The notes: generated by a model from the letters alone, not told the origin. DNA of 22,549 nt from Tangfeifania sp. (GCA_018400515.1 JAGYMR010000016.1:1-22549); one strand, 5' to 3'. Positions 14,860-22,356 are shown, numbered from the stretch's first letter. Translations and numbers: made by a program.

Positions 14860-16593
14860 ATGATGAAGATGAGAAAAATATATAAATCCCTGCTGCTTCT
14901 GTTTCTGGGAATATCGCTGCTCAGTTCATGCGACGATTTTTTTGAAGTGGATGACAGGGAGCGGATTACCGAAGAACTGGTATTAAGTAAAGACAACGAT
15001 GTTGCGGCGATGTGGGCCTATCTCTATCACAACCTGGAGGTGGGATTCACGCAGGTAGGCAACGCCATGCTGGCCAATGCCAGCGATGAGGCGGATCTGA
15101 ATGCCCCCTTTGCGGCGGTACAGAAATTCAACGACGGAAGCTGGAATGCGTTCAACAATCCGGAAAATCCATGGAATTCCTTATATGCCGGCATCCGGAA
15201 CGCCAATAAGTTCCTGCAGGCAACGGACTCCACCGTCAATGAACGGTTTACTTATAATGAGTACAAAATCGTGGACCCGGTAAGGTATGCAAAGCTCCGG
15301 CGCGAGTTGAAAGCTTACCGCATCGATGCACGGTTTTTTAAAGCCTACTGCCATTTCGAACTATGGAAAAGGTATGGAGCGATCCCCATTGTGGACGAAA
15401 TGATCACGCTGGAGGAATCTTACGAACTTGACAGAAGCAGCACCGGCCAGGTGGTCACCTATATCACCGGACTGCTTGATGAGATCATTCCCGAATTTGA
15501 TGCGCTCGAAACAATGGAGGGAAGTGAATACACCGGCGGCCGCTGGAATAGTCCGAATTTTGGCCGACTGACCCAAAGTGCCGCCCAGGCCCTCAAGGCA
15601 CGGGTATTGCTCTACGCTGCAAGTCCCCTCAACACGGGCACCGGGGAATACGACCAGGACCTTTGCCAACAGGCGGCCCAGGCAGCAGCAGAAGTTATTA
15701 ACTCAGGACTGTTTTCGGTAGACATCGGCTACCGGAACCTGTTTCTGGATAAAACAGCCAACAATCCGGAAAACATCCTCGATAACCGGGCGCAAATCAC
15801 CGATTTCAACTATATGGAACGGTGGAACTATCCGCTGGGAGGAAGTGACCAGTGGCTTGTTTCGGACATCAATACCAATGCTACCTGCCCTTCACAGAAC
15901 CTTGTGGAGGCTTACGGTACCCTCGACGGTTCACTGGTGGATCCTGAAAATCCTTATGAAAACAGGGATCCGCGGCTGAAGCAAACCATCCTCTGTAACG
16001 GAGATGAATTTAACGGAGCCCCCGTCGAATCATTCGTCGGCGGAAAAGCCGGGATCGGCGATAAAAATGCCACTACCACCGGTTATTACCTGAAAAAATT
16101 CATTCAGGAAAAACTGAACCTCAACATCAATCAAACCGGCCCCCATGTCTGGTTCATCTTCAGGTACGGCGAGGTATTGCTCAACTATGCAGAAGCGATG
16201 TTGCATGCCCACGGCCCTGCAGCCAAAATGGGGTATGTTTCCGGTGATGACCTGTCGGCACTGGATGCGGTGAACCTGATCAGAAGCCGCCCGGGCGTGG
16301 AAATGTATCCGCTTGCCTCCCTTAACGAAGAACAGTTACGGAACGAACGGCGGATCGAACTGGCCTTCGAAGGGCACAGATTCTGGGATGTCCGCCGCTG
16401 GATGATTGCAGAAACTACCGAAAACCAACCGCTGAAAGGAATGCGCATCACCCGGAATGGAGATGATTCATTCAACTATGAAGTGGTGAATATCGAAAAC
16501 CGGAAATTTGTTGCTCCGGCCATGTACAGGCATCCCATACCTTTTGTTGAAATGAACAATTACCCGGGATGGTCTCAAAATAACGGCTGGTAA
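14860..16593 (+). CDS. SusD2: RagB/SusD-family surface glycan-binding lipoprotein
   Basis: 577 residues from the ATG at 14860. The lipoprotein signal (KSLLLLFLGISLLSSC) is followed by acidic DDFFEVDD, a surface-export pattern. SusD features: EALNY-like helix FRYGEVLLNYAEAMLHAHG, RRIELAFEGHRFWDVRRWM, and the terminal YPGWSQNNGW. An upstream in-frame TTG (14767) and ATGs (14770, 14773) would add up to 31 residues, but those lie in a copy of the intergenic repeat and are not signal-like; starting at 14860 or 14869 gives a normal lipoprotein signal. The gap to SusC2 is 110 bp and contains only that repeat. It forms the lid partner of SusC2. Confidence 0.94.
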   Translation: MMKMRKIYKSLLLLFLGISLLSSCDDFFEVDDRERITEELVLSKDNDVAAMWAYLYHNLEVGFTQVGNAMLANASDEADLNAPFAAVQKFNDGSWNAFNNPENPWNSLYAGIRNANKFLQATDSTVNERFTYNEYKIVDPVRYAKLRRELKAYRIDARFFKAYCHFELWKRYGAIPIVDEMITLEESYELDRSSTGQVVTYITGLLDEIIPEFDALETMEGSEYTGGRWNSPNFGRLTQSAAQALKARVLLYAASPLNTGTGEYDQDLCQQAAQAAAEVINSGLFSVDIGYRNLFLDKTANNPENILDNRAQITDFNYMERWNYPLGGSDQWLVSDINTNATCPSQNLVEAYGTLDGSLVDPENPYENRDPRLKQTILCNGDEFNGAPVESFVGGKAGIGDKNATTTGYYLKKFIQEKLNLNINQTGPHVWFIFRYGEVLLNYAEAMLHAHGPAAKMGYVSGDDLSALDAVNLIRSRPGVEMYPLASLNEEQLRNERRIELAFEGHRFWDVRRWMIAETTENQPLKGMRITRNGDDSFNYEVVNIENRKFVAPAMYRHPIPFVEMNNYPGWSQNNGW

Positions 16594-16609
16594 ATCAACC
16601 AATGCAGCT

Positions 16610-16686
16610 ATGAAACGAGCCAAAAGAAAAAATTATGCCCCCGGCAGGGTTTTAAAAATGACGGGCACTCCCGGTTTTTCGGGATT
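16610..16686 (+). repeat. MKR/hairpin repeat, copy 4 (degenerate)
   Basis: Begins ATGAAACGAGCCAAAAG and is close to copy 6 over its first 27 bases (GAGCCA then AGAAAAAATT). The 3' side is uncertain: either GGCAGGGTTTTAA near 16642-16654 or CGGTTTTTCGGGATT near 16672-16686. As an ORF it gives 30 codons, MKRAKRKNYAPGRVLK onwards, stopping at 16702. Confidence 0.5.
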
Positions 16687-16710
16687 GTTTCCAAAAAAAT
16701 AACTTAAACA

Positions 16711-16777
16711 ATGAAACGAGCATGGTGCTAACAGCAATAAAAAAGATGAGTAAAACCACATGTGCGTTCCATGAACC
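16711..16777 (+). repeat. MKR/hairpin repeat, copy 5
   Basis: Begins ATGAAACGAGCATGG and ends TGCGTTCCATGAACC. ATGAAAC pairs with GTTCCAT (one A/C mismatch) and GCA with TGC; the GA on the 3' side is missing. The MKR reading frame closes after six codons (MKRAWC), so this copy does not support a long peptide. With copy 4 it fills the 253-bp gap before the first lipoprotein; the rest of that gap is A/T-rich with no clear promoter. Confidence 0.6.
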
Positions 16778-16846
16778 GGGAACAAATACCACTTATGGCT
16801 TATATAATATTACTGAAATACAATACATTAAATAAATCTTATTCTG

Positions 16847-17806
16847 ATGAAGAAAATACGATCAATAGTGAGTTTATCCCTGCTTCTGGGCAGCCTGATT
16901 TTTGCAGGATGCTCCGAAGAGAATAATACGATGCCGTCGGTTTCCGCAGTAGCCTATGAACTGGACCAAACGGGCACCGGAAATGAAATTGTCGTTCCGG
17001 TGGGCACCGATGTGGTGTATGCCTTTGAGGTTGAATCGGAAGCCGAACTGAAGCTGATTGAGATCTGGAAATATGAAGGGGTGGACATTGATAAAATTGC
17101 CCCCGTTATCCAGGCGACCTACGAATACCCCTCCGTTCAGATCGGAAATACCTTTAGTTTTAAAGATACCGTCGAAGCTCTGGAGGAGGATGTGCGTTAC
17201 TCCATCTATGTGCAGGACATGAATGATTCCTACACCTCTGCACAGGCCAACATGCTGCTGGATGTAACACGTTACTCGGCCAGCCTGACCGATGGAATGA
17301 GCAACGGAACATCGCCCACCTTCCTGAATGTGGAATCCGGAAGAAGCCTTTTTGTGGCCAACACCATTTCCGATCCTGAAGGCATCGATTTTGGATTTGC
17401 CTACCTGGAGGGGGAAGAGAGTGTTCTTGCCAGCCTGGTCTCTTTCCATGAATATTATAAAACCGGCAACTATGCCATGGTGGACAACGCCAACAACAAC
17501 GCCACCCAGTTCAAAGATGCTTCCGCCCTGGGTGAAAGCTTTGAACATATCTACGATGCCGTGGATGTGGCCGGCGATCTGGAAAGCTACTTCAACAGTG
17601 CAGCTGATCTGCCCGCACCCCTCGATTTCGTTCAGGGTGCCATTGCTGCCCAACTCGAAGCGGGCGACATCATCGCTTTCAGAACCGAAGATGCCAGGCA
17701 TGGACTGCTCCAGGTAACGGCTGTTGATGATAAAGGCGGATCACTGAGCAATGACCAGACCATTGATTTTGATGTGATCGTTGAGAAAAAATCTGAAACC
17801 AATTAA
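16847..17806 (+). CDS. Surface lipoprotein 1, probable glycan-binding protein of the PUL
   Basis: 319 residues. The lipoprotein signal ends at Cys22 (IFAGC), with SEENN after it, a surface-export pattern. Residues about 45-80 (VPVGTDVVYAFEVESEAELK, then LIEIWK) form a beta-rich, probably Ig-like domain that resembles the start of the next lipoprotein. The remainder is acidic, with beta-strand and helical stretches, and no motif I recognise. Lipoproteins in this position after susCD are often surface glycan-binding proteins that capture polysaccharide alongside SusD; this is inference from position. It is followed by lipoprotein 2 after 12 bp, so they are one transcript. Confidence 0.75.
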   Translation: MKKIRSIVSLSLLLGSLIFAGCSEENNTMPSVSAVAYELDQTGTGNEIVVPVGTDVVYAFEVESEAELKLIEIWKYEGVDIDKIAPVIQATYEYPSVQIGNTFSFKDTVEALEEDVRYSIYVQDMNDSYTSAQANMLLDVTRYSASLTDGMSNGTSPTFLNVESGRSLFVANTISDPEGIDFGFAYLEGEESVLASLVSFHEYYKTGNYAMVDNANNNATQFKDASALGESFEHIYDAVDVAGDLESYFNSAADLPAPLDFVQGAIAAQLEAGDIIAFRTEDARHGLLQVTAVDDKGGSLSNDQTIDFDVIVEKKSETN

Positions 17807-17818
17807 ATGTAAACCACT

Positions 17819-18241
17819 ATGAGAAATAATATGAACAAAAAATTACTAAAAGTCAGTCCCCTGGTGATGGTACTCTCCTTCTTTCTTGCCATCAACCTGC
17901 TCACCGGTTGTTCTGAGGAGGTTGCCCCTCCGCCGGAGATCCGGGTCTTTGTGGACGACGTTGAAACGAAAGAAGCTACGGTGACAGGAGGCCAGAAAGT
18001 GGAATACCGTTTTGAGGTAAGTGCCACCACCACCATTGCCGACCTGAAAATTGTTATCTTTGATGTACTGACGCCATCGGTAAAAACACCCAAGCAGACG
18101 CTGGTGGCCGGATTGACAAATGAACTGAATGAGGTCGTCCGGGGCACCATGGTGGCCCGTGTCAATACCGAAGTGATGCTGATCGTAAAAGACGTTGACG
18201 GAAACGAAGTGGCTGAATCTTTCCTGCTTACCGTTGAATGA
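17819..18241 (+). CDS. Small lipoprotein 2, single Ig-like domain
   Basis: 140 residues. Lipoprotein signal ends at Cys31 (NLLTGC) followed by SEEVAPPP. The body is one beta-rich domain: VTGGQKVEYRFEVSATTTIA leads into ADLKIVIFD, which parallels VGTDVVYAFEV...AELKLIEIW in lipoprotein 1, so the two probably arose by duplication of an N-terminal domain, this one lacking the larger C-terminal part. An internal ATG at 17831 (MNKKLLKVS) gives an equally good signal and may be the true start. No enzyme motif is seen. A role as a surface stalk or accessory binder in the outer-membrane glycan complex is only a guess. Confidence 0.7.
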   Translation: MRNNMNKKLLKVSPLVMVLSFFLAINLLTGCSEEVAPPPEIRVFVDDVETKEATVTGGQKVEYRFEVSATTTIADLKIVIFDVLTPSVKTPKQTLVAGLTNELNEVVRGTMVARVNTEVMLIVKDVDGNEVAESFLLTVE

Positions 18242-18287
18242 TGGGCAAAAGCCGTAAAAAATTTGCATCAATTTAAATTTTAAACAG

Positions 18288-18354
18288 ATGAAACGAGCCA
18301 TAAGAAAAAATTTCACACAGGGGAATGTTTATTTGGCGAGTTCCATGTGTTACC
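18288..18354 (+). repeat. MKR/hairpin repeat, copy 6, before lipoprotein 3
   Basis: Begins ATGAAACGAGCCAT and ends TGGCGAGTTCCATGTGTTACC, 25 bases before the ATG at 18380. ATGAAAC pairs with GTTCCAT (one A/C mismatch), GA opposes GA, and GCCA pairs with TGGC, where copy 2 has GCAT/ATGC: a compensatory change. The ORF gives 23 codons, MKRAIRKNFTQGNVYL onwards, stopping at 18359. Confidence 0.75.
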
Positions 18355-18379
18355 ATTAAAAATTAAAAATTTTAAACGC

Positions 18380-19390
18380 ATGAATAAAAGAGTGATCCAT
18401 ATTGCAGCGATACTCCTTTCCGTGGTCTTTTTCGGATGCCAGGAGGAGGAGCCGGTGCAACTGACATTTGAAGATATCTATGGCCGGGAAAGCTGGGAAG
18501 TGGAAGATGACGAGAACAGCCTTCCCGTAGGTCTCTTTACCATTGATAAAACCAATGACATCACCGTATCTGAAGAGGGAGACCCCGAAACAGGGCTCAC
18601 CTTCCAGATCAGCACTACCGGGGATGACCCTCACTTCACCACCCAGCGCATTATTAAGGCGCTGCCTACCGAAAATAAAGTGCTGAGCTTTATGTACCAA
18701 AGCAGTGAAGATGTGGAGTTGTCCATTAGTCTGGACATATACAACTCGGATGCATTCACCAAAATGTTCTCGCTTCCGGCCGCTGCCGGCTGGGAGGAGT
18801 ATTCCTTCGATCTTGCCATGCTGATAGCTCAAACGGGATGGGGCGATGTTGGAGCGGATTTCAGGATCTTTCTCGGCGATCAGGCCGGTGTTGACCTTAC
18901 CCTCAAAGAGCTGCAGGTGAGGCCCCGCACGCCGGAGGAGGAGGCGGATGCCAATGCGCTCTACCTAACCCTGAACCCAGGCACACAAAATCAACTGGAT
19001 GAGGTGACCGACATTACGGAGATCATCACTTACAATGCCATTACCTACAAATACGTCGCTGCCAGCGGCAGCAATGACCCGTGGGTTTGGACACAACCGC
19101 GCCCCCGGGCGATTGCCGATGATGAGAACTCCCTCACGTTTGAATATAAATGTGAAACAGGCGGCGACATGCAGGTTTTCTTTGTTGTCCGCGGCGGTGC
19201 TGCCACCCCGGGCCTTCCATTTGAGGCGAGTTCTGAATGGAAAAAGGTGACCTACGACATCGCTGCCTTTAAAGCAACAGCGCTCTCCAACCATGCCGAT
19301 GCCATGGATGAAGGCCATCCCATGCGGCTGGATATTAACGGAACGGCAGGTGTCCCCTTTTATTTCAGGGGACTGAAAATCCATAAATAA
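18380..19390 (+). CDS. Surface lipoprotein 3 with two carbohydrate-binding-like beta-sandwich domains
   Basis: 336 residues from the ATG at 18380; a GTG at 18347 would add 11 residues inside the upstream repeat. Lipoprotein signal ends at Cys20 (SVVFFGC) followed by QEEEP. The mature protein has two similar halves: about 25-190 (ending LTLKELQVRPRTPEE) and about 200-336 (ending VPFYFRGLKIHK), each with a DDENSL motif, a central strand like VLSFMYQS or LTFEYKCE, a WEEYSFDLA or WKKVTYDIA strand, and a closing edge strand. This is the layout of galactose-binding-like carbohydrate-binding modules. It is the best candidate for a surface glycan-binding protein here, though no CBM family can be assigned by eye. 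A terminator-like hairpin follows. Confidence 0.78.
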   Translation: MNKRVIHIAAILLSVVFFGCQEEEPVQLTFEDIYGRESWEVEDDENSLPVGLFTIDKTNDITVSEEGDPETGLTFQISTTGDDPHFTTQRIIKALPTENKVLSFMYQSSEDVELSISLDIYNSDAFTKMFSLPAAAGWEEYSFDLAMLIAQTGWGDVGADFRIFLGDQAGVDLTLKELQVRPRTPEEEADANALYLTLNPGTQNQLDEVTDITEIITYNAITYKYVAASGSNDPWVWTQPRPRAIADDENSLTFEYKCETGGDMQVFFVVRGGAATPGLPFEASSEWKKVTYDIAAFKATALSNHADAMDEGHPMRLDINGTAGVPFYFRGLKIHK

Positions 19391-19395
19391 GGACA

Positions 19396-19403
19396 GATCT
19401 TTG
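19396..19403 (+). promoter_or_regulatory. Weak -7-like box before the T9SS enzyme gene
   Basis: GATCTTTG, one mismatch from TAnnTTTG, about 100 bases before the ATG at 19502 and 48 bases before the hairpin at 19451. If real, the leader between would contain ATATTG (19405-19410) and CAATAT (19424-19429) as an inverted repeat. Support is thin. Confidence 0.25.
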
Positions 19404-19450
19404 AATATTGCGCGATTCTCGTTCAATATAGTTTAGTTCAGTTAGCCGAT

Positions 19451-19486
19451 AACTTCGGGGATCTTTTCCCCGGAGTTGTTATTTTT
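19451..19486 (+). terminator. Intrinsic terminator or attenuator between lipoprotein 3 and the T9SS enzyme
   Basis: AACTTCGGGG (19451-19460) pairs with CCCCGGAGTT (19468-19477), a ten-base stem with one mismatch that can be a wobble pair in RNA, around a seven-base loop, followed by TATTTTTAT. It ends only 15 bases before the next ATG, so it may end the lipoprotein transcript or attenuate the downstream enzyme gene. Confidence 0.7.
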
Positions 19487-19501
19487 ATCATCAAAACAAC
19501 A

Positions 19502-21646
19502 ATGAGTTACATGCGCCGAAACATCGGATGGATCATCGTTTTTCTTTTTCACCTCTCGTCCTTTGGACAAGACAAATGCTGGACCTTCGACTGCAGTATG
19601 GAGGACTGGGGCCGGTTCAACCACCACAGGGAATTTATCGCCTCCCATCAATTGTCCGATGATTTTATTCCCTCCGGGCACATCGAATTCAGGCACCGGC
19701 AAGGGGAAACAAGCAACTGGTTTTTCTCCTCCACCACGGAGGAGGTCAATGCCGATCAGCTGAAACACCTCCACTTTTCCATGAAACTGGAGCAGGCCGG
19801 GAACATCCCGGAGACAGGAATAACCGGACTGTTTGTCTGGATCGTGGAAGGCGATGTCCTGAAAAGCAAGCTTTTTAAATTTTATCCGGGTCATCACCTT
19901 TACCACATCGACCTGAGCACGGAGCCTGACTGGCAGGGAAACGTCCGGATCAGCCGGTTTCATTTTCCGCAAAGCGAAGATGTGCAGGGGTATACTCCGG
20001 AATCAGCGGTTTACGGCCTTGACTGGCTTGCCTTTACCGAATCAGATGCATTTACTCCCGAAGCCCAGGATACCGATTCCTCATGCATTCCGGCCCCGAT
20101 CGAACTTGCAGAAGAACAGGCGGTGGTGGTAAATGGCACTTCCATGTCGGTAAAAACAGCCATGAATGCAGGGAACACAGCATCCTGGAAGATCATTTAC
20201 CAACAAGCCGGGGAGCCTGCCCAAACCCATGAATATGCATCCGTCGAAAATGGCCCCCTCTATGCAAGCCTGTCGCTTCTGGGAGAAAATACCGAATATG
20301 AATATGCCCTGGTGGCTCAAAACAGTGTCAGCAGCGATACCCTCCGGGGAACTTTTGCTACGGAATCCGAAAAAAATTACTCCCTCCGGGGAAAAAAAGA
20401 GCTGTGGTTTACCCCTTCGCCCTTTTCAGAAGATGTTCCCGGCATTTTTACGGGTGACGGGGCAGCACAATGGCCCCGGGCGGCAGCAAAAGCCCGCTCG
20501 TTCCATGTCCGGCAGGACTGGATCATGCCTTCGGGCCACCATTTCGACCAAATCAATGTGCCGGCAATGATCTGGTTCCTGAATGCCCATGGGATGACCC
20601 TGTCGATGGAAAATGGAGGACTGATACCGGCAAATATGGAGCAGGGGCCGGAGGCCCTCGGCATTGCATCGGCTCAAAGCCTGTTCATTGCACTGGATGA
20701 AATCTACCAGGCCGGCGGAAAGCTCGACTACCTGAGTCCCGACGGATTAATAAAAAGGGTTACCAAAGTCCTCGTTCCCGAAGAGCAGCCGCACATCACC
20801 ATGGAGGAGGCTTTTGATGCCTCGGTCGCCTTTTTTCAGGAGGTCCGCCGAAAATATCCCAACATCCGGATCGGATACCTGACCAACTTCCCCAACTGGG
20901 ATTTTTTCTACGATGGCACCCTGCATTACGGGACCAATAACGGCATCTTCTCCTACAGAACCGGTTACCGGTTTGACCAGGTGCTCGACGAAATCAACAC
21001 GCGGCTGAAAGCTGTGGGAGAAAAAATTGCTTTTGTCGAGGTCGATAACCCCTATAAACCCTACTATGTAAAAACAGAAGAGCCCTCCCGCCCGGGAATC
21101 ACCTTCAATAACCGGGAGATGCTGAAGGCGCTGGAACAATATTGCCATGATAATGATATGGCTTACGGGCTGATCTTTAACAGCGCCGCAGGCGGTGGAA
21201 CAAGCAACCAGGCATTTTATGAGGAGACCATGGATTTTCTGGATGTATACTGTGCGGAGGTGGGAATTCCCGATTTTCTGAACGTGGAAAGCTGGTACAC
21301 CTACCCGGACACCAACCTTCCGGAAGATACCCCATATACATTCATGAACCTGCTGAAAGATTTCGGATCCCGCCTCGAACAGCTGAAAACAGAAACTCCG
21401 GCAGGCTTTACCCACCGGAACAAGGAGGTGATCTACCCCAATCCTTCGGACGGAACATTCAAAATCTCAGGAATAAAACATCCGGCAACCATCGAAATTT
21501 ATACCCTCTCCGGAAGAAGGGTGTTGACAAAAGGGGTCCCGAACAACAGCCCCGTCCATACCGGACTTCCCGGTGGCATCTACCTCATCCGGGTGGCTTC
21601 GGTAGATTCTGTTCTGAATGGGAAAATCGTCATCCGGGATCGATGA
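19502..21646 (+). CDS. T9SS-exported multidomain protein with a putative glycoside hydrolase core
   Basis: 714 residues. Signal peptide (about 1-23, ending SSFGQ); an N-terminal beta-sandwich (about 25-195, with CWTFDCSMEDW and YGLDWLAF); a fibronectin-III-like domain (about 205-290, SWKIIYQQ and TEYEYALVAQ); a probable TIM-barrel core (about 295-630); and a C-terminal T9SS type-A sorting domain (about 640-714, with IYPNPSDGTFKISG, IEIYTLSGRRV and GIYLIRV). Conserved-looking acidic residues at strand ends are Glu370 (LSMENGG), Glu513 (FVEVDNPY) and Glu596 (LNVESWYTYPD), candidates for catalysis. I do not recognise the glycoside hydrolase family. T9SS export would place it on the cell surface or outside, suited to first attack on the polymer. 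A later in-frame ATG at 19511 (MRRNIGWII) is an alternative start. Confidence 0.8.
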   Translation: MSYMRRNIGWIIVFLFHLSSFGQDKCWTFDCSMEDWGRFNHHREFIASHQLSDDFIPSGHIEFRHRQGETSNWFFSSTTEEVNADQLKHLHFSMKLEQAGNIPETGITGLFVWIVEGDVLKSKLFKFYPGHHLYHIDLSTEPDWQGNVRISRFHFPQSEDVQGYTPESAVYGLDWLAFTESDAFTPEAQDTDSSCIPAPIELAEEQAVVVNGTSMSVKTAMNAGNTASWKIIYQQAGEPAQTHEYASVENGPLYASLSLLGENTEYEYALVAQNSVSSDTLRGTFATESEKNYSLRGKKELWFTPSPFSEDVPGIFTGDGAAQWPRAAAKARSFHVRQDWIMPSGHHFDQINVPAMIWFLNAHGMTLSMENGGLIPANMEQGPEALGIASAQSLFIALDEIYQAGGKLDYLSPDGLIKRVTKVLVPEEQPHITMEEAFDASVAFFQEVRRKYPNIRIGYLTNFPNWDFFYDGTLHYGTNNGIFSYRTGYRFDQVLDEINTRLKAVGEKIAFVEVDNPYKPYYVKTEEPSRPGITFNNREMLKALEQYCHDNDMAYGLIFNSAAGGGTSNQAFYEETMDFLDVYCAEVGIPDFLNVESWYTYPDTNLPEDTPYTFMNLLKDFGSRLEQLKTETPAGFTHRNKEVIYPNPSDGTFKISGIKHPATIEIYTLSGRRVLTKGVPNNSPVHTGLPGGIYLIRVASVDSVLNGKIVIRDR

Positions 21647-21665
21647 CCGGCATTACCTCAAATTC

Positions 21666-21683
21666 CCGGGGTAGAAACCCCGG
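21666..21683. terminator. Hairpin between convergent genes
   Basis: CCGGGGT (21666-21672) and ACCCCGG (21677-21683) form a perfect seven-base stem with a four-base loop, 19 bases after the T9SS enzyme stop and 51 bases beyond the rpiB end. It has A residues, not T, after it on the plus strand, so it is not a classical intrinsic terminator. Its place between convergent genes suggests transcript-end protection. Confidence 0.4.
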
Positions 21684-21734
21684 AAAAAACGATCACGGAA
21701 AAATTCCTGAAAAAAACTTCGCTGAAGTCCCGGA

Positions 21735-22172
21735 TTATTCGCAGGGCACCGGCACTTTATCTATGCGCTTCTGATGCCTTCCGCCTTCAAAGGAGGTGTT
21801 GAGGAACTGCTTTAAAATACGGATCCCCTGCTCATCACTGATAAAACGACCGGGCATGCACAGAATATTGGCATTGTTATGCTCCCGCGACAAGCGGGCA
21901 ATGTCCTCCTGCCAACACAAAGCAGCACGAATGCCCTGGTGCTTGTTCGCGGTAAAGGAAACCCCCTGGCCGCTGCCGCAAATCAATACCCCAAAATCAA
22001 ACGCTCCCTTTTCCACTGCCTCCGCAACCGGATGCACGTAATCAGGGTAATCGACCGACTCGGGAGAGTCGGTGCCAAAGTTTTTCACCTCATACCCCTG
22101 CTCTTCCAACCACTTTAAAACAACGACTTTCAGTTCATATCCCGCATGATCGTTTCCTATTGCAATCTTCAT
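21735..22172 (-). CDS. rpiB: Ribose-5-phosphate isomerase B (RpiB/LacAB family)
   Basis: 145 residues, the usual length. It interconverts ribose 5-phosphate and ribulose 5-phosphate in the cytoplasm (non-oxidative pentose phosphate pathway); some family members act on allose 6-phosphate or other aldose phosphates. Seen in the sequence: the NDHAG phosphate/substrate motif (residues 7-11), catalytic Cys65 in CGSGQG, NKHQGIRAALC, His98 in REHNNANIL, and the C-terminal GRHQKRI. It is convergent with the T9SS enzyme gene and has its own promoter-like box, so it may be housekeeping rather than part of the PUL. A specialised role in using the PUL sugar is possible but not shown. Confidence 0.94.
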   Translation of the reverse strand: MKIAIGNDHAGYELKVVVLKWLEEQGYEVKNFGTDSPESVDYPDYVHPVAEAVEKGAFDFGVLICGSGQGVSFTANKHQGIRAALCWQEDIARLSREHNNANILCMPGRFISDEQGIRILKQFLNTSFEGGRHQKRIDKVPVPCE

Positions 22173-22195
22173 AATAACTTCTGATTTTTAAATTA

Positions 22196-22203
22196 CAAAG
22201 ATA
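22196..22203 (-). promoter_or_regulatory. Promoter -7 box of rpiB
   Basis: On the minus strand this reads TATCTTTG, an exact TAnnTTTG match, 23 bases before the rpiB ATG. No -33 TTTG is evident at normal spacing. Confidence 0.55.
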
Positions 22204-22286
22204 AAAAAATCCTTTTATTCGGTGAGGCGTGCCCGCTTACTTTCGGGATCCGGGGCCTGAAAACAGCCCCGCTTCGTTATTCCGGC

Positions 22287-22356
22287 ATGAAACGAGTATG
22301 TAAAACATTTACACCCAAGAGAATGATCAAAAAAAAAGCGAGTTTCATACGATACC
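22287..22356 (+). repeat. MKR/hairpin repeat, copy 7, antisense to its flanking genes
   Basis: Begins ATGAAACGAGTATG and ends AGCGAGTTTCATACGATACC. The arms ATGAAAC (22287-22293) and GTTTCAT (22342-22348) pair perfectly, with GA opposite GA inside. The loop contains ACACCCAAGAGAATGATCAAA, like copies 2 and 6. The ORF gives 24 codons (MKRVCKTFTPKRMIKKK onwards), stopping at 22361. Unlike the other copies it precedes no plus-strand gene; both neighbours run on the minus strand. TACCTTTG at 22353-22360 also matches a -7 box pointing towards the rhamnosidase 3' end. Confidence 0.7.

Noticed and set aside
16668..16685. TCCCG...CGGGA hairpin as a terminator after SusD2
   Set aside because: The stem is only five pairs and is followed by TTGTTTCC rather than a T-run; it also lies in the uncertain 3' part of repeat copy 4.
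16746..16835. 29-codon ORF (MSKTTCAFHEPG onwards) before lipoprotein 1
   Set aside because: It overlaps the 3' half of repeat copy 5 in a different frame from the MKR reading, with no support beyond an open frame.
16874..17701. Minus-strand open frame of 275 codons
   Set aside because: It is antisense to lipoprotein 1, which has a clear lipoprotein signal and operon position. The antisense product has no signal or motif.
11715..18354. CRISPR array
   Set aside because: Spacing between copies is irregular and whole genes lie between them; no cas genes are present.
11715..22356. The repeat family as integron attC sites
   Set aside because: Size (~60 bp), AAC...GTT ends, imperfect stem and uniform orientation are reminiscent of attC, but the ends do not fit RYYYAAC/GTTRRRY, the genes look like a normal operon rather than cassettes, and no integrase is in the window.
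11715..22356. Repeats as a phase-variable invertible promoter system
   Set aside because: All copies face the same way, so recombination between them would delete rather than invert, and no invertase gene is present.
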